In this document: piece by piece, positions 23,377 through 32,579 of the stretch
Position numbering within the stretch: the first letter of the stretch is position 1
How the letters are laid out: every line of letters starts with the position of its first letter
Source of the DNA: CAIOZA01 sp964464375
GTDB taxonomy: Bacteria; Bacteroidota; Ignavibacteria; Kapaibacteriales; UBA2268
Length of the DNA: 37,556 nt
Assembly: GCA_964464375.1 (NCBI GenBank)
Contig: CAYXFU010000036.1
Span: forward strand, 1 to 37,556
Direction: 5' to 3'
Position numbers and translations under genes: made by a program
The notes under the pieces: model-generated
Database searches by the model: none
Told to the model about the DNA's origin: nothing
What the model saw: only the letters and a program-made list of their open reading frames with translations

Positions 23377-23949
23377 CTATCTATGGCAATTACTACAATT
23401 AACAGGACCATTTTTAATTTTGTCCCCAAGTTCAGGCAATCTGTTGTGAGCATCTCTGTGGCATGACAAACATTGTGACATGCGGAAGCTCACCTTCTGT
23501 GAGATAACCTCAGCATTCGCAACATCTCCATGGCAATGGGCACAGTTGATACCTTTAATAACATGGGCACTGTGATTGAAATATGCGAAATCACCCAGCT
23601 TATAAACTCTTTTCCATGGAATCGGTGTGCCATCAGTATAATACTTTATAAGTTTGATTATCTCTGGTCTGTCGCGACGAGCAACGCTATGGCAGTTCAT
23701 GCAGATGGAAGCAGACGGAACTCCTGCATGTCTGGATTTCTCAACGCCTGTGTGGCAATATTTGCAGTCAATCTTCAACTGTCCTGCATGAAGCTGATGA
23801 GAGTACTTTATTGGTTGCTCCGGTTGGTATCCAACTCCATCTCTTTCTGATTTAGAAATCAAAAAGGTTAATGCCACAGAGATGAGGATAACTCCTATCG
23901 TTATTGGCAACCTTATTTTAAGAATTCGGTCAAGATGTTGTTTTTCCAC
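23377..23949 (-). CDS. actA: alternative complex III pentahaem cytochrome ActA
   Basis: This 190-aa protein has an N-terminal membrane anchor (~13-31) and five CxxCH haem sites (CKYCH, CMNCH, CAHCH, CLSCH, CSNCH), the number expected for ActA. The region YSHQLHAGQLKIDCKYCHTG and the YFNHSAHVIKGINCAHCHGD segment are typical of the family. It receives electrons from the Fe-S clusters of ActB and gives them to ActE or to cytochrome c. It is the first gene of the operon. The 315-nt upstream gap holds dispersed repeats and no clear Bacteroidota promoter box. Confidence 0.95.
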   Translation of the reverse strand: MEKQHLDRILKIRLPITIGVILISVALTFLISKSERDGVGYQPEQPIKYSHQLHAGQLKIDCKYCHTGVEKSRHAGVPSASICMNCHSVARRDRPEIIKLIKYYTDGTPIPWKRVYKLGDFAYFNHSAHVIKGINCAHCHGDVANAEVISQKVSFRMSQCLSCHRDAHNRLPELGDKIKNGPVNCSNCHR

Positions 23950-24040
23950 TTCTCGCCTTATATATGTTGTTAATTTATTTATTCAAAAAACTCTTTTCGT
24001 GTCATTCCTGCGAATGAGACTGTGTGAAAACTAAGATCAT

Positions 24041-24131
24041 GTCATTCTGAGGGAGCGAAGCGACCGTGAGAATCCAGGCTGTTTTCCAGGAAAATACAAA
24101 TACATGGATTCTTCACTCCGTTCGGAATGAC
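24041..24131. repeat. GTCATTC-family palindromic element
   Basis: It begins GTCATTCTGAGGGAGCGAAG, nearly identical to the 5857 copy, and ends CTTCACTCCGTTCGGAATGAC. A second right half follows at 24183-24216 (ending CCGTTCAGAATGAC). Its centre (CCAGGCTG...ATACATGGATT) is shared with the 15157-15403 copies in inverse orientation. Confidence 0.8.
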
Positions 24132-24152
24132 AGTTTATATAACCTTTTAATT

Positions 24153-24177
24153 GTAGGGACACGGCGTGCCGTGTCCT
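24153..24177. repeat. GTAGGGACACGGC palindrome, intergenic copy
   Basis: Perfect arms GGACACGGC and GCCGTGTCC flank a GT loop, preceded by GTAG. The same palindrome is found inside the beta-propeller gene at 36496-36520. Confidence 0.85.
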
Positions 24178-24264
24178 AAACCAAATACATGGATTCTTCA
24201 CTCCGTTCAGAATGACAACCTAACAACTGTCTTTTTGCTTCTCCTCTTTCAAGAAATATACTTC

Positions 24265-24969
24265 TTACTCACAGCAACTTGGCTTCTCTTTCACATGCTC
24301 CGGCAATACCGGACTAATATAAGGAATATTAAGAGACATACCGCGCATAATCAATAAAACTGCTACAATCGTTATCCCAACAGGGATAAGTCTTGTTAAT
24401 TTCCTTCTTATATCAACAGAAACAATACTCTTCAATACAAACACCGATGCCATCATCGGCAGTGTTCCCAATCCAAAGAACAGCATAAATGTGGCTGATC
24501 CAAGTACCGAACCGCTTGCTACAGAGGCAGTCAATGCTATATAAACAAGTCCGCATGGCAGTAATCCATTCAGCAATCCGAGTAAAAATAATGAGCCGAA
24601 ACTACGCAAACCCAAAATTTTCCCGAACATCATTCGGAAATTTCTGCTTATATCCTGAACAAAAGGTATCTCGTTTATCCTGTTGCTCCATCTTTTAGGA
24701 AATAGAACAACGATTAAAAGAACAACACCTGTTGCGATTGATATACTATTCTGATACCCTGCCAGACTTGCTGATGCGCCGATTAATCCGATCAGTGCCC
24801 CAAGCATCGTATATGTCAAAGCTCTGCCAAAATTATAAAGAACGCTGTCCAGAACTATCGAAAGCTTTGAGTCATTTCTCGATGGAACTGCCATTGCTAT
24901 AGGACCGCACATCCCAAGACAATGAAAACTCCCCAAAATTCCTATCAAAAAACCCGATATAATTTCCAT
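24265..24969 (-). CDS. SafE/UreH-like membrane protein of the cbb3 cluster
   Basis: This 234-aa membrane protein has six predicted helices and belongs to the sulfite-exporter TauE/SafE-UreH-like group. It carries the conserved GSFHCLGMCGPIAMA near residue 13 and LLNGLLPCGLVYIAL in the middle. In cbb3 clusters such proteins usually follow ccoGH and are thought to act in oxidase assembly, possibly copper handling. The paired Cys motifs and the terminal SCCE would suit metal binding, though this is inference. It is the last gene of the cco cluster, 10 nt after ccoH. Confidence 0.8.
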   Translation of the reverse strand: MEIISGFLIGILGSFHCLGMCGPIAMAVPSRNDSKLSIVLDSVLYNFGRALTYTMLGALIGLIGASASLAGYQNSISIATGVVLLIVVLFPKRWSNRINEIPFVQDISRNFRMMFGKILGLRSFGSLFLLGLLNGLLPCGLVYIALTASVASGSVLGSATFMLFFGLGTLPMMASVFVLKSIVSVDIRRKLTRLIPVGITIVAVLLIMRGMSLNIPYISPVLPEHVKEKPSCCE

Positions 24970-24979
24970 AAAACTTCCA

Positions 24980-25426
24980 TTACATCATTATTGTTTCTTC
25001 ATTGTAATAAGTTATTCCATCGCACGACCAGTTAATCTTCATTCTCCAGAGACCTTTCTGGAAATTTCTGATATCAATCACCTGCAAATTCGATTCACTG
25101 ACCTTAACTAACATCTTCACATCCAGCTTACTGTTCGATGGTCTGAAGAAAAGTATTTCTCCGCCTATTGCCTTTCCCTTCATTGTGTCGGGAAACTGAA
25201 GAGCTATCGTCGCTTGCCCATGTATCAACTTCAACTGCTGAGGAAGTTGCTTTGTGCGTGTTTCCTTATCTATCTGCTTTTGATAAGCCAGCTCCTGCTG
25301 ATAGTAATCTCCGGTAACAAGATCTACCTTTTGAGTTGCGCTAAAGATTAGATTTCCAATCAAGTACAAAACAAAACATGCAAAGAAAATCCCGATACCC
25401 GTTCCCCAATTTATCTTAAATTTCAT
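24980..25426 (-). CDS. ccoH: cbb3 oxidase assembly protein CcoH (FixH family)
   Basis: This 148-aa protein has one N-terminal membrane helix (~9-30). It then has the FixH-typical DLVTGDYYQQELAYQKQIDK segment and a periplasmic beta-sandwich ending in LWRMKINWSCDGITYYNEE. CcoH associates with and stabilises cbb3 oxidase during assembly. It lies 9 nt after ccoG and 10 nt before the SafE-like gene. Confidence 0.9.
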   Translation of the reverse strand: MKFKINWGTGIGIFFACFVLYLIGNLIFSATQKVDLVTGDYYQQELAYQKQIDKETRTKQLPQQLKLIHGQATIALQFPDTMKGKAIGGEILFFRPSNSKLDVKMLVKVSESNLQVIDIRNFQKGLWRMKINWSCDGITYYNEETIMM

Positions 25427-25435
25427 AAATCATCG

Positions 25436-26878
25436 CTATTTTGGTTCTGAAAAAGTTGTAGTAACTTTATCAATTAGCTTTCCATCGCAGAAAATCCCTA
25501 TGGAAACTCTATTATTTGTTTTTTTCAACTCAGCAGGAGGAACCTCCAGTAAAAAAGTCCCTTCGAGCAAAGCATCCGGTTTTAAAACAAGTTTTTTCAC
25601 ACCTGGAAAAGTGAATATACCATTATGATATAATGTCTTGAATTCCAGAGTTTTCTCTATAAAAGTTTTGTTCATCAGCTTCATCGAAAAGATATTAACA
25701 ATATTGCCATTATCTTTAACAATAAATGTGGAACCTCTTGCTCTAAGAATAGTGGCTTCAACATCTGATCTTTTCAAAAGCAAAACACTGAATAAGGTAA
25801 TCAACCCTGTCAAAATAATCGTATAAAATATCAATCTTGGCGTTAACTTGAACTTCTTTCCTTCCACAATATTCGTCTCAGAAGTATATCTGATCAAACC
25901 TCTTGGCTGATTAGTATTGTCCATGATTTTATCGCACGCATCAATACAATTTGTACAGCCAACACATTCAAGCTGAATACCATCCCTAATGTCAATTCCT
26001 GTCGGGCAAACCCTGACGCAATACCCACAATCTACACATGAGCCATTTCCTTCGGCAACTTTACCCTTTTGTAACTTTGCTCTTGGCTCCCCACGTTTAA
26101 AATCATATCCAACAACTATCGAATTTTTATCCAGTAGGACTGACTGCAGTCTGCCATAGGGACAAACATACGTGCAAGCCTGCTCACGAAACCATGAATA
26201 ATTCAGATAAAAAGCCAAAGTAAAGACTATAATCGCTAAATACTCACCCGGGTTCATTGATGGAGGATGTGTAATAATATTCAATACACTGTCCAAACTG
26301 AAAATATACGATAGAAATACAGTATTCAGCATAAATGCTATCAGTAGAAATATACCGTGCTTTGAAAACTTCTTTAAAAACTTTACCCCATCAAAAGGCT
26401 GAGTATTCAAAGCTTTTTGTTTTCCGGCATCACCTTCTATCCAATACTCAATTTTTCTATATACAAGTTCCATCACAATTAACTGAGGACAACCCCATCC
26501 ACACCAAATTCTGCCAAAAACAGCAGTGAAAAGAACAATAAACACAGCAAAGGTTAATAAACCTATAGCAAAAATATAAAAATCGTGAGGCCACCAAATT
26601 GTTCCAAATATTATAAATTTACGATTAATAATATCTAAAAGAAAAAATGGCTGACCATTCATCTTTAAGCAAGGCAATGCAAAATAAAAGACAAGTAAGA
26701 TATATCCAACCCAAAGCCTTGCTCTATGATATCTGCCAGAGGGCTTACCGGGATATATCCAAATTCTTTTTCCTTTAGTGTCAATACTGGAAACTCTGTC
26801 TCTGAAGGAGCTTCCTGTTTCTGTAATAAGGGAATCTTCTGAATTAAAGCTATCGATTCCCTTGTTTTTAAGATCCAT
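25436..26878 (-). CDS. ccoG: cbb3 oxidase accessory polyferredoxin CcoG (FixG)
   Basis: This 480-aa inner-membrane protein carries GRIWCGWGCPQ and CTYVCPYGR in its membrane part. Two [4Fe-4S] motifs follow (CVDCGYCVRVCP and CVGCTNCIDACD), then one helix and an immunoglobulin-like C-terminal domain (~360-480). CcoG is linked to reduction of copper for the CcoN active site. Its ATG shares one nucleotide with the ccoP stop (TAATG). Confidence 0.95.
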   Translation of the reverse strand: MDLKNKGIDSFNSEDSLITETGSSFRDRVSSIDTKGKRIWIYPGKPSGRYHRARLWVGYILLVFYFALPCLKMNGQPFFLLDIINRKFIIFGTIWWPHDFYIFAIGLLTFAVFIVLFTAVFGRIWCGWGCPQLIVMELVYRKIEYWIEGDAGKQKALNTQPFDGVKFLKKFSKHGIFLLIAFMLNTVFLSYIFSLDSVLNIITHPPSMNPGEYLAIIVFTLAFYLNYSWFREQACTYVCPYGRLQSVLLDKNSIVVGYDFKRGEPRAKLQKGKVAEGNGSCVDCGYCVRVCPTGIDIRDGIQLECVGCTNCIDACDKIMDNTNQPRGLIRYTSETNIVEGKKFKLTPRLIFYTIILTGLITLFSVLLLKRSDVEATILRARGSTFIVKDNGNIVNIFSMKLMNKTFIEKTLEFKTLYHNGIFTFPGVKKLVLKPDALLEGTFLLEVPPAELKKTNNRVSIGIFCDGKLIDKVTTTFSEPK

Positions 26879-27453
26879 TATTTTTTCTCTTCGTATAAAT
26901 CGCCTTGTGGCGGCTTTGGATTGGGAGGATTAGTCCCTTGTAACGATATAATATAACTAGCCAGAGCCAGAATTTCCGTTTTCTTTAAAGAATTCTTCCA
27001 GGTAATCATTCCTTTTTCGGGAACACCCAGAGCAATTGTTTTTGCTATATTGTTCATTCCACCACCATGAATCCAATAATTATCGGTCAAATTAGGTCCA
27101 ATAGCACCCTGCCCCTGGGCTAAGTGGCAAGATACACAATTGGTTACAAATAATTTCTGAGCAGTTGCGAGTTGAACCTTATCGGTTACCAATTCGAAAT
27201 TAGGTTCATTCCAATTGACACCTGATTCGGAGGCAATTGTAGAAGCAAATTTTGTTTGGTAATCCTTTAACTCTGTTGCATACTCATCAGTTGAACCTGG
27301 ACCGACTCCAGCGATATGGTAATAGAATATATATAATCCACCCCAAATTACGGTAATAACAAACAAGTAAACCCACCATGGAGGTAAGGGATTATCGTAT
27401 TCCTGAATTCCGTCATGCGCATGCTCTAAGAGTTTATCTTCATATTGAGCCAT
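26878..27453 (-). CDS. ccoP: cbb3 oxidase subunit CcoP, monohaem type
   Basis: This 191-aa protein has the typical CcoP N-terminus (HDGIQEYDNPLPPWW), one membrane helix (~27-48) and a single cytochrome c domain with haem site CVSCH and probable axial Met in GMITW. Canonical proteobacterial CcoP has two haems; the one-haem form is familiar from Bacteroidota. The subunit takes electrons from cytochrome c or directly from ACIII haem domains. It lies 17 nt after ccoQ. Confidence 0.93.
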   Translation of the reverse strand: MAQYEDKLLEHAHDGIQEYDNPLPPWWVYLFVITVIWGGLYIFYYHIAGVGPGSTDEYATELKDYQTKFASTIASESGVNWNEPNFELVTDKVQLATAQKLFVTNCVSCHLAQGQGAIGPNLTDNYWIHGGGMNNIAKTIALGVPEKGMITWKNSLKKTEILALASYIISLQGTNPPNPKPPQGDLYEEKK

Positions 27454-27470
27454 AGGTCTTGCCTTTATAT

Positions 27471-27644
27471 TTATTTTGAATTCTCATCGTTTTCTAATGG
27501 TAAACTACTCATGTAGTTTGAAAAATTCTTGTCAATCTTCAATACATAGATTATTAATCCTACAAAGAACAGGAAAAATATCATCATTGAAATTATTGAC
27601 CAGTTGTCGAATCCACTTACAGACTTTAATATTTCCTTAAACAT
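27471..27644 (-). CDS. ccoQ: small cbb3 subunit CcoQ-like, 57 aa
   Basis: This short gene lies in the 202-nt gap between ccoNO and ccoP. It encodes 57 aa: a short polar start (MFKEILKSVSGFDNWS), one membrane helix (~17-34, IISMMIFFLFFVGLIIYV), then LKIDKNFSNYMSSLPLEND. The size, the single helix followed by a conserved-looking polar tail, and the position exactly where ccoQ belongs support the call. It lies 11 nt after ccoNO and 17 nt before ccoP. CcoQ stabilises the oxidase complex. Confidence 0.85.
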   Translation of the reverse strand: MFKEILKSVSGFDNWSIISMMIFFLFFVGLIIYVLKIDKNFSNYMSSLPLENDENSK

Positions 27645-27655
27645 CAAGTTCCTTG

Positions 27656-29809
27656 TTATTTTACTTTTATATCGGTGCCAAGTCTCTGCAAATAAGCTAT
27701 AATTGCAATGATTTCAGCATTTTCTTTTACATCAGTTACTCCCTCAGCAACAAGCTGTGCCGCTATCAACTTTGCCTGAGTCTTCAAGTCCTGTGGTGCC
27801 ACTTTGTCATATCCGGCAGGATAGGGAACTCCAAGAGTCATCATAGCTGAAATCTTAGCTGAGACAGATTGAATATCCATCTCCTTTGTAAGCATCCATG
27901 GATATGCAGGCATAATGGATCCCGGAGAAATATCTCTTGGATTATTCATGTGCCAGTAATGCCATGAATTGTTGTACTTGCCGCCTTCTCTGTGGAGATC
28001 AGGTCCGGTTCTTTTTGATCCCCATTGGAATGGATGATCGTAAACAAATTCGCCTACTTTTGAATATTCTCTGTATCTTTCTGTTTCAGAGCGGAATGGT
28101 CTTACCATCTGAGAATGGCAGGTAAAGCATCCTTCGCGAATATACATATCTCTTCCGTAAAGCTCTAATGGTGTATATGGTTTAACACTTGCAATTGTCG
28201 GAACATTTGATTTAATCAATATCATTGGGATAATTTCAACAGCTCCGCCGATTGCGACAACAACAGTTGCTAAAAATAGCATCGCCATAGGTTTGCGTTC
28301 GAGCCATCTGTGTTGTCTCTCGCCTGTCTCTTTAATATACTCAACCGGGAAAGGAGTAGATTGATCTTTTTCATTTTTGACAAAAGATCCCTGTTTAGCT
28401 GTCTTAATTAAGTTATAAACCATCAAGCAAGCACCGATTAGAAATATAGTACCTCCGGTGGCTCTTATCATATACATTGGTATTATCTGCGTCACTGTTT
28501 CAAGGAAGTTTGGATACTGAAGAACTCCTTCAGGTGTGAATTGTTTCCACATCAAACCTTGGGCTACACCTGCTATATACATTGGGATAACATAAGTTAG
28601 AATTCCCAGTGTACCAATCCAGAAATGAGCATTTGCTAACTTCTTGGAGTACAATTGTGTATTCCATAATTTAGGTATCAACCAGTATAGAACTCCGAAT
28701 GTCAGGAACCCGTTCCATCCGAGAGCACCAACGTGAACGTGAGCGATTGTCCAGTCTGTATAATGCGATAAAGCATTAATGCTCTTAACGGCAAGCATCG
28801 GACCTTCCAGTGTTGCCATTCCATAAGCAGTAACAGCAACAACCATGAATTTAAGAATAGGGTCTTCTCTTACTTTATCCCAAGCACCGCGCAATGTGAG
28901 CAATCCATTGATCATACCACCCCAGGAGGGAGCAATCAGCATTATTGAGAATACAGTTCCGAGTGATTGTGCCCAATCAGGCAAAGATGTATATAATAAA
29001 TGGTGTGGTCCTGCCCAAATATATAGAAAGAGTAGTGACCAGAAATGAATTATCGATAATTTGTATGAATAAACTGGTCTGTTAGCTGCTTTTGGAAGAA
29101 AATAATACATCATTCCAAGAAATGGAGTTGTCAAAAAGAATGCTACAGCATTATGTCCATACCACCACTGAACCAAAGCATCCTGAACTCCTGCATAGAC
29201 TGAATAGCTATGTAAAAGTGAATAAGGCAACTCAAGTGAGTTTACAACATGCAGAACTGTAATCGTTACCCATGATGCTATATAAAACCAGATTGCAACG
29301 TACATGTGTCTTTCACGCCTTTTCAGGATTGTCATGAACATGTTCAATCCGAAAATAATCCAGACTATTGCGATAAGAATATCAATGGGCCATTCCAGTT
29401 CAGCATATTCTTTACCCGTAGTGATCCCGGCATGGAAAGTTATTGCCGCCAATGCTATGATTAATTGCCAACCCCAGAAATGTAACTTGCCCAGCAAATC
29501 GTTGAACATTCTGGTTTTACATAGTCTTTGCAGAGAATAATAAATCCCCATAAAAATAGCATTACCGACAAAAGCAAAAATAGCCGCATTTGTGTGTATG
29601 GGTCTTATTCGTCCGAATGTAAATAATTCGGAGCCAAAATTTAATCCGGGCATAAATATGGTACATGCTACATATACTCCATAGAGAAATGCAACTATGC
29701 CCCAGCCTATAGTCGCTATAGCAAAGAGCTTTACTATAGTATTATCATAGTAAAAAGTCTCTAAATTTGCCTGATAGTCATTTGAAGATGCGGTAGAGAG
29801 TTCAGCCAT
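27656..29809 (-). CDS. ccoNO: fused cbb3 oxidase subunits CcoN-CcoO
   Basis: The 717-aa protein joins the haem-copper catalytic subunit CcoN (~1-480, twelve membrane helices) to the monohaem cytochrome CcoO (~510-717). In CcoN, haem and CuB ligand regions include RPIHTNAAIF, WWYGHNAVAFFLTTP, WAGPHHLLYT and HYTDWTIAHVHVGALGWNG. The CcoO part has one anchor helix and the haem site GCFTCHSQMVRPF, followed by QWGSKRTGPDLHREGG. The fusion is usual in Bacteroidota and related phyla. Cbb3 oxidases have high oxygen affinity, which fits microaerobic respiration. The start is directly adjacent to the ccoS stop (TAAATG). Confidence 0.97.
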   Translation of the reverse strand: MAELSTASSNDYQANLETFYYDNTIVKLFAIATIGWGIVAFLYGVYVACTIFMPGLNFGSELFTFGRIRPIHTNAAIFAFVGNAIFMGIYYSLQRLCKTRMFNDLLGKLHFWGWQLIIALAAITFHAGITTGKEYAELEWPIDILIAIVWIIFGLNMFMTILKRRERHMYVAIWFYIASWVTITVLHVVNSLELPYSLLHSYSVYAGVQDALVQWWYGHNAVAFFLTTPFLGMMYYFLPKAANRPVYSYKLSIIHFWSLLFLYIWAGPHHLLYTSLPDWAQSLGTVFSIMLIAPSWGGMINGLLTLRGAWDKVREDPILKFMVVAVTAYGMATLEGPMLAVKSINALSHYTDWTIAHVHVGALGWNGFLTFGVLYWLIPKLWNTQLYSKKLANAHFWIGTLGILTYVIPMYIAGVAQGLMWKQFTPEGVLQYPNFLETVTQIIPMYMIRATGGTIFLIGACLMVYNLIKTAKQGSFVKNEKDQSTPFPVEYIKETGERQHRWLERKPMAMLFLATVVVAIGGAVEIIPMILIKSNVPTIASVKPYTPLELYGRDMYIREGCFTCHSQMVRPFRSETERYREYSKVGEFVYDHPFQWGSKRTGPDLHREGGKYNNSWHYWHMNNPRDISPGSIMPAYPWMLTKEMDIQSVSAKISAMMTLGVPYPAGYDKVAPQDLKTQAKLIAAQLVAEGVTDVKENAEIIAIIAYLQRLGTDIKVK

Positions 29810-29995
29810 TTAATTCACCTGATTTATTCTTAGATCGTTATTCTCTGAATTATTTTCATCGCCATCCATAAGGATTCTCAAAGAGGGTGTGAATGTGTCT
29901 TCATACTGATTATTTTTGACAGCCCATAGAAAAGCCATTAAAAATGAAATTGCCAGAGTAAAGCTTATCACAATCAAGACCAACATTACAGTCAT
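29810..29995 (-). CDS. ccoS: cbb3 oxidase maturation protein CcoS
   Basis: This 61-aa protein has one N-terminal membrane helix (~2-24) and the CcoS hallmark FLWAVKNNQYEDTFTPSLRILMDG. It is needed for cofactor insertion into cbb3 oxidase. It lies just before ccoNO with no gap, and 148 nt after ccoI. That 148-nt gap is the likeliest place for an oxidase promoter, but no clear FNR or TAnnTTTG site was seen. Confidence 0.92.
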   Translation of the reverse strand: MTVMLVLIVISFTLAISFLMAFLWAVKNNQYEDTFTPSLRILMDGDENNSENNDLRINQVN

Positions 29996-30143
29996 TTATG
30001 TTCTTTCGTCAATTTCGGTAGTACACAATATAAAAGAAAATATGCTAATTATCAAGAACATTTTTGTCTTATTTGAAACCTAAATTCATTAACGAGCATC
30101 ATCTATTAAAACAAATTTTCAGTTTGTAAAATTGTGATATTAA

Positions 30144-32579
30144 TTATAAACTCAACTTCTTCGCATCGTATCTAACTTTCAAAACTGTAAATGCCATGAT
30201 AGTAAAAGAACTTACCGGCATGAATACCGCAGAGATCAATGGTGTCAGATTTCCCTGCACTGCAAAGTACAATCCAATCAGATTATACAATATTGAAATT
30301 CCAAAACTTATATATACTGTCTGCACAGCCTTATTTGTAAGATGAATAAATGCCGGTATTTTATCAATATTATCAGCCTGCATGATTGCGTCTGAGCCCG
30401 GAGTAAAGCTTGAATCCGAATTTGTAACAGCAATTCCCACATTACTTTGCTTGATTGCTCCTGCATCGTTCAAACCATCGCCTATCATCATTACTTTTTT
30501 ATTGTCAGCCTGAAGTTTCTCAATGTGCTCCAGCTTATCAATCGGAAGCTGATTGAACTTTAAAACTGATTTTCCACCGGTTATTTGAATCAGGTTCTCC
30601 TGCTCTGCATCATTATCACCGGAAAGAATTGTGAGATTATACTTTTTGACAAGCTCGGAAAGAGTTTCCTTGATATTTGATCTGTAAGAAGGCTTAACGA
30701 TATAATAGCCCCTCAATTCATTATTAATTGAAAGATACACTGAAGATTCAGTCTTCTGTGTTTCAAATTTAAGTTCTTCAAGGATAGAGCAATTTGTTAG
30801 TGGATTTCTCACAAATTCGAGCTTACCCATTCTGATAAATTTACCTTCGTATTCAGCTTCAATGCCCTTACCCGGTGTTTCAGCAAAAACATTAATTTCT
30901 ATATTTTCAGCATCTTGATGAAATAAATATACAAGTCTGCTGAGTGGATGAGTCGAATGTTTGGCTGTAGATTTTATAAGAATTGCTTCATTTTCGTTCA
31001 ATTTTTTTCCCAGATATTCAACCCTGCTCTTCGAAATATCAGTCAGTGTGCCGGTCTTATCGAAAATTATAGAATCAATTTTAGACATACTTTCTACAAT
31101 ATTAGCATTTTTCAGAAAGAAACTGTTCCTGCTGAATACTCTTAGCACTGTTCCGTAAGTATATGGCAAAACCAGTGCAAATGCACAAGGACAGGCAATG
31201 ATAAGAACTGATGTGAACGCATTAAATGCTAAATTTAAATTCTTAGGTAACCAGAAAAGAAAACTGCCGGTTGCCAGAACAAGAATTGCTATTGTAAACC
31301 ACATTGCGGCGGTATTGGATATATTCGATGAATAACTATCGTCATTTTTTGCAAATGTTTTGTGATTCCAAAGCTCTGTGATATAACTCTGTAAAAATGC
31401 TTTTACCGCTTTGACCTCAATCGATCTGCCCTGGTGAATTCCTCCGGCAAATATCTTTTGCCCTTTTGTCACATCAACTGGTTTAGATTCTCCACTGACA
31501 AAACTATAATCTATCATTGCCGAATCTGACACTAAAATAGAATCTGTTGGCACAATCTCATTATTGCGAATCACCAGATTGTCTTCAGGTTTTATTTCGT
31601 TCAATGATACAAATTCTTCGATACCATCTTTCTTTCTGATTACTGACAAAGGAAAGTATGACTTATAGTCACGGTCGAACGACAGACTATAAAAAGTTTT
31701 CTGCCTGAATATCCTGCCAACTAATAAGAGAAAAACTAAACCTGCCATTGAATCGATAAATCCGGGACCGGCTCCACTCAATATATCAATTGCGCTTCGC
31801 AAGAGCAATGCTAAAATTCCAAGACTAATCGGAAAATCAATATTTATATAGCCAAGCTTCAGACTTGTCCATGCTGTTTTGAAGAAGTCCGATGCTGAAT
31901 ACATCAATGCCATTCCCAACAACAGACTTAAGTAACCGAAGTATGTCTTAAACTCCGGTTCCAGCACTCCGCCAGACAAATATTCCGGGAAAGCAAAAAG
32001 CATAACGTTCCCGAAAGCAAAGCCGGCAACGCCTACCTTAAGAATCATTGACTTGTTAATTCCAATTGTCTTTTTGCCTTCGATGTCAGAAATATTCAGA
32101 CGTGGTTTATATCCGATAGATGTTATAAGTTCAACAATCTTTCTTAGGGAGGTTTGATCTTCATTGTAAGTAATGGAAATTTCCTTCTTGAGGAAATTCA
32201 CGGTAGATTCCATTACACCTTTATCAAGCCTGAATAAATTTTCGAGCAACCAGATGCAAGCACTGCAATATACCTCCGGTATGAAGAGTGTAATCTTAGC
32301 TGTACCATTAATACTGAATTGAAGCAATTTTTCCTGAATGCCTTTGTCATCCAGAAAAGCAAATTCCGATTTGTCGAAACTCTTAGGTTTGATGCCACTT
32401 TTGCGGGCTAATTTATAGTAATTATCGAGGTTATTATCATTAAGAAGTTCATGTACGAACAGGCATCCAGAACAACAAAAAGACTTTTCGTCACGTTCTA
32501 TAATCTCAGTTGTACAATAATCCCCGCAATGGAAGCAAACTACAGCGATATTTTTTGAAGATTTAATAATGTCTATAAT
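30144..32579 (-). CDS. ccoI: copper-exporting P-type ATPase CcoI (FixI), start codon uncertain
   Basis: This P1B-ATPase supplies copper for the cbb3 oxidase. The ATP-driven core is complete: phosphatase-loop FVSGESKP, copper-path CPCAFALVLPYT, phosphorylation motif DKTGTLT, and hinge GDGLNDAGA. The longest frame with a conventional start begins at a TTG at 32327, but it lacks the true N-terminus. The same frame continues upstream to about 32594 and encodes CFHCGDYC, SFCCSGCLFVHELLNDNN and NYYKLARKSGIKP, the typical zinc/copper-binding leader of CcoI, before the HMA domain with CSAC. No ATG, GTG or TTG exists in that extension. The start is therefore placed at an ATT (32579) with low precision; ATT at 32570 and 32567 or ATA at 32594 are alternatives. 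Confidence 0.88.
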   Translation of the reverse strand: MIDIIKSSKNIAVVCFHCGDYCTTEIIERDEKSFCCSGCLFVHELLNDNNLDNYYKLARKSGIKPKSFDKSEFAFLDDKGIQEKLLQFSINGTAKITLFIPEVYCSACIWLLENLFRLDKGVMESTVNFLKKEISITYNEDQTSLRKIVELITSIGYKPRLNISDIEGKKTIGINKSMILKVGVAGFAFGNVMLFAFPEYLSGGVLEPEFKTYFGYLSLLLGMALMYSASDFFKTAWTSLKLGYINIDFPISLGILALLLRSAIDILSGAGPGFIDSMAGLVFLLLVGRIFRQKTFYSLSFDRDYKSYFPLSVIRKKDGIEEFVSLNEIKPEDNLVIRNNEIVPTDSILVSDSAMIDYSFVSGESKPVDVTKGQKIFAGGIHQGRSIEVKAVKAFLQSYITELWNHKTFAKNDDSYSSNISNTAAMWFTIAILVLATGSFLFWLPKNLNLAFNAFTSVLIIACPCAFALVLPYTYGTVLRVFSRNSFFLKNANIVESMSKIDSIIFDKTGTLTDISKSRVEYLGKKLNENEAILIKSTAKHSTHPLSRLVYLFHQDAENIEINVFAETPGKGIEAEYEGKFIRMGKLEFVRNPLTNCSILEELKFETQKTESSVYLSINNELRGYYIVKPSYRSNIKETLSELVKKYNLTILSGDNDAEQENLIQITGGKSVLKFNQLPIDKLEHIEKLQADNKKVMMIGDGLNDAGAIKQSNVGIAVTNSDSSFTPGSDAIMQADNIDKIPAFIHLTNKAVQTVYISFGISILYNLIGLYFAVQGNLTPLISAVFMPVSSFTIMAFTVLKVRYDAKKLSL

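Larger units (their letters stand above)
23950..24264. other. intergenic gap between the ACIII and cbb3 clusters, filled with repeats
   Basis: The 315 nt contain one full GTCATTC element, one half element and one GGACACGGC palindrome. No gene is seen. The actA promoter must lie here, but it was not recognised. Confidence 0.7.

Noticed and set aside
24001..24264. 63-aa plus-strand frame beginning at 24166
   Set aside because: It is formed from a palindrome and half a GTCATTC element and then overlaps the SafE-like gene antisense.
30144..32327. CcoI starting at TTG 32327
   Set aside because: It would remove the conserved CFHCG/CCSGC leader that is encoded in the same frame immediately upstream.
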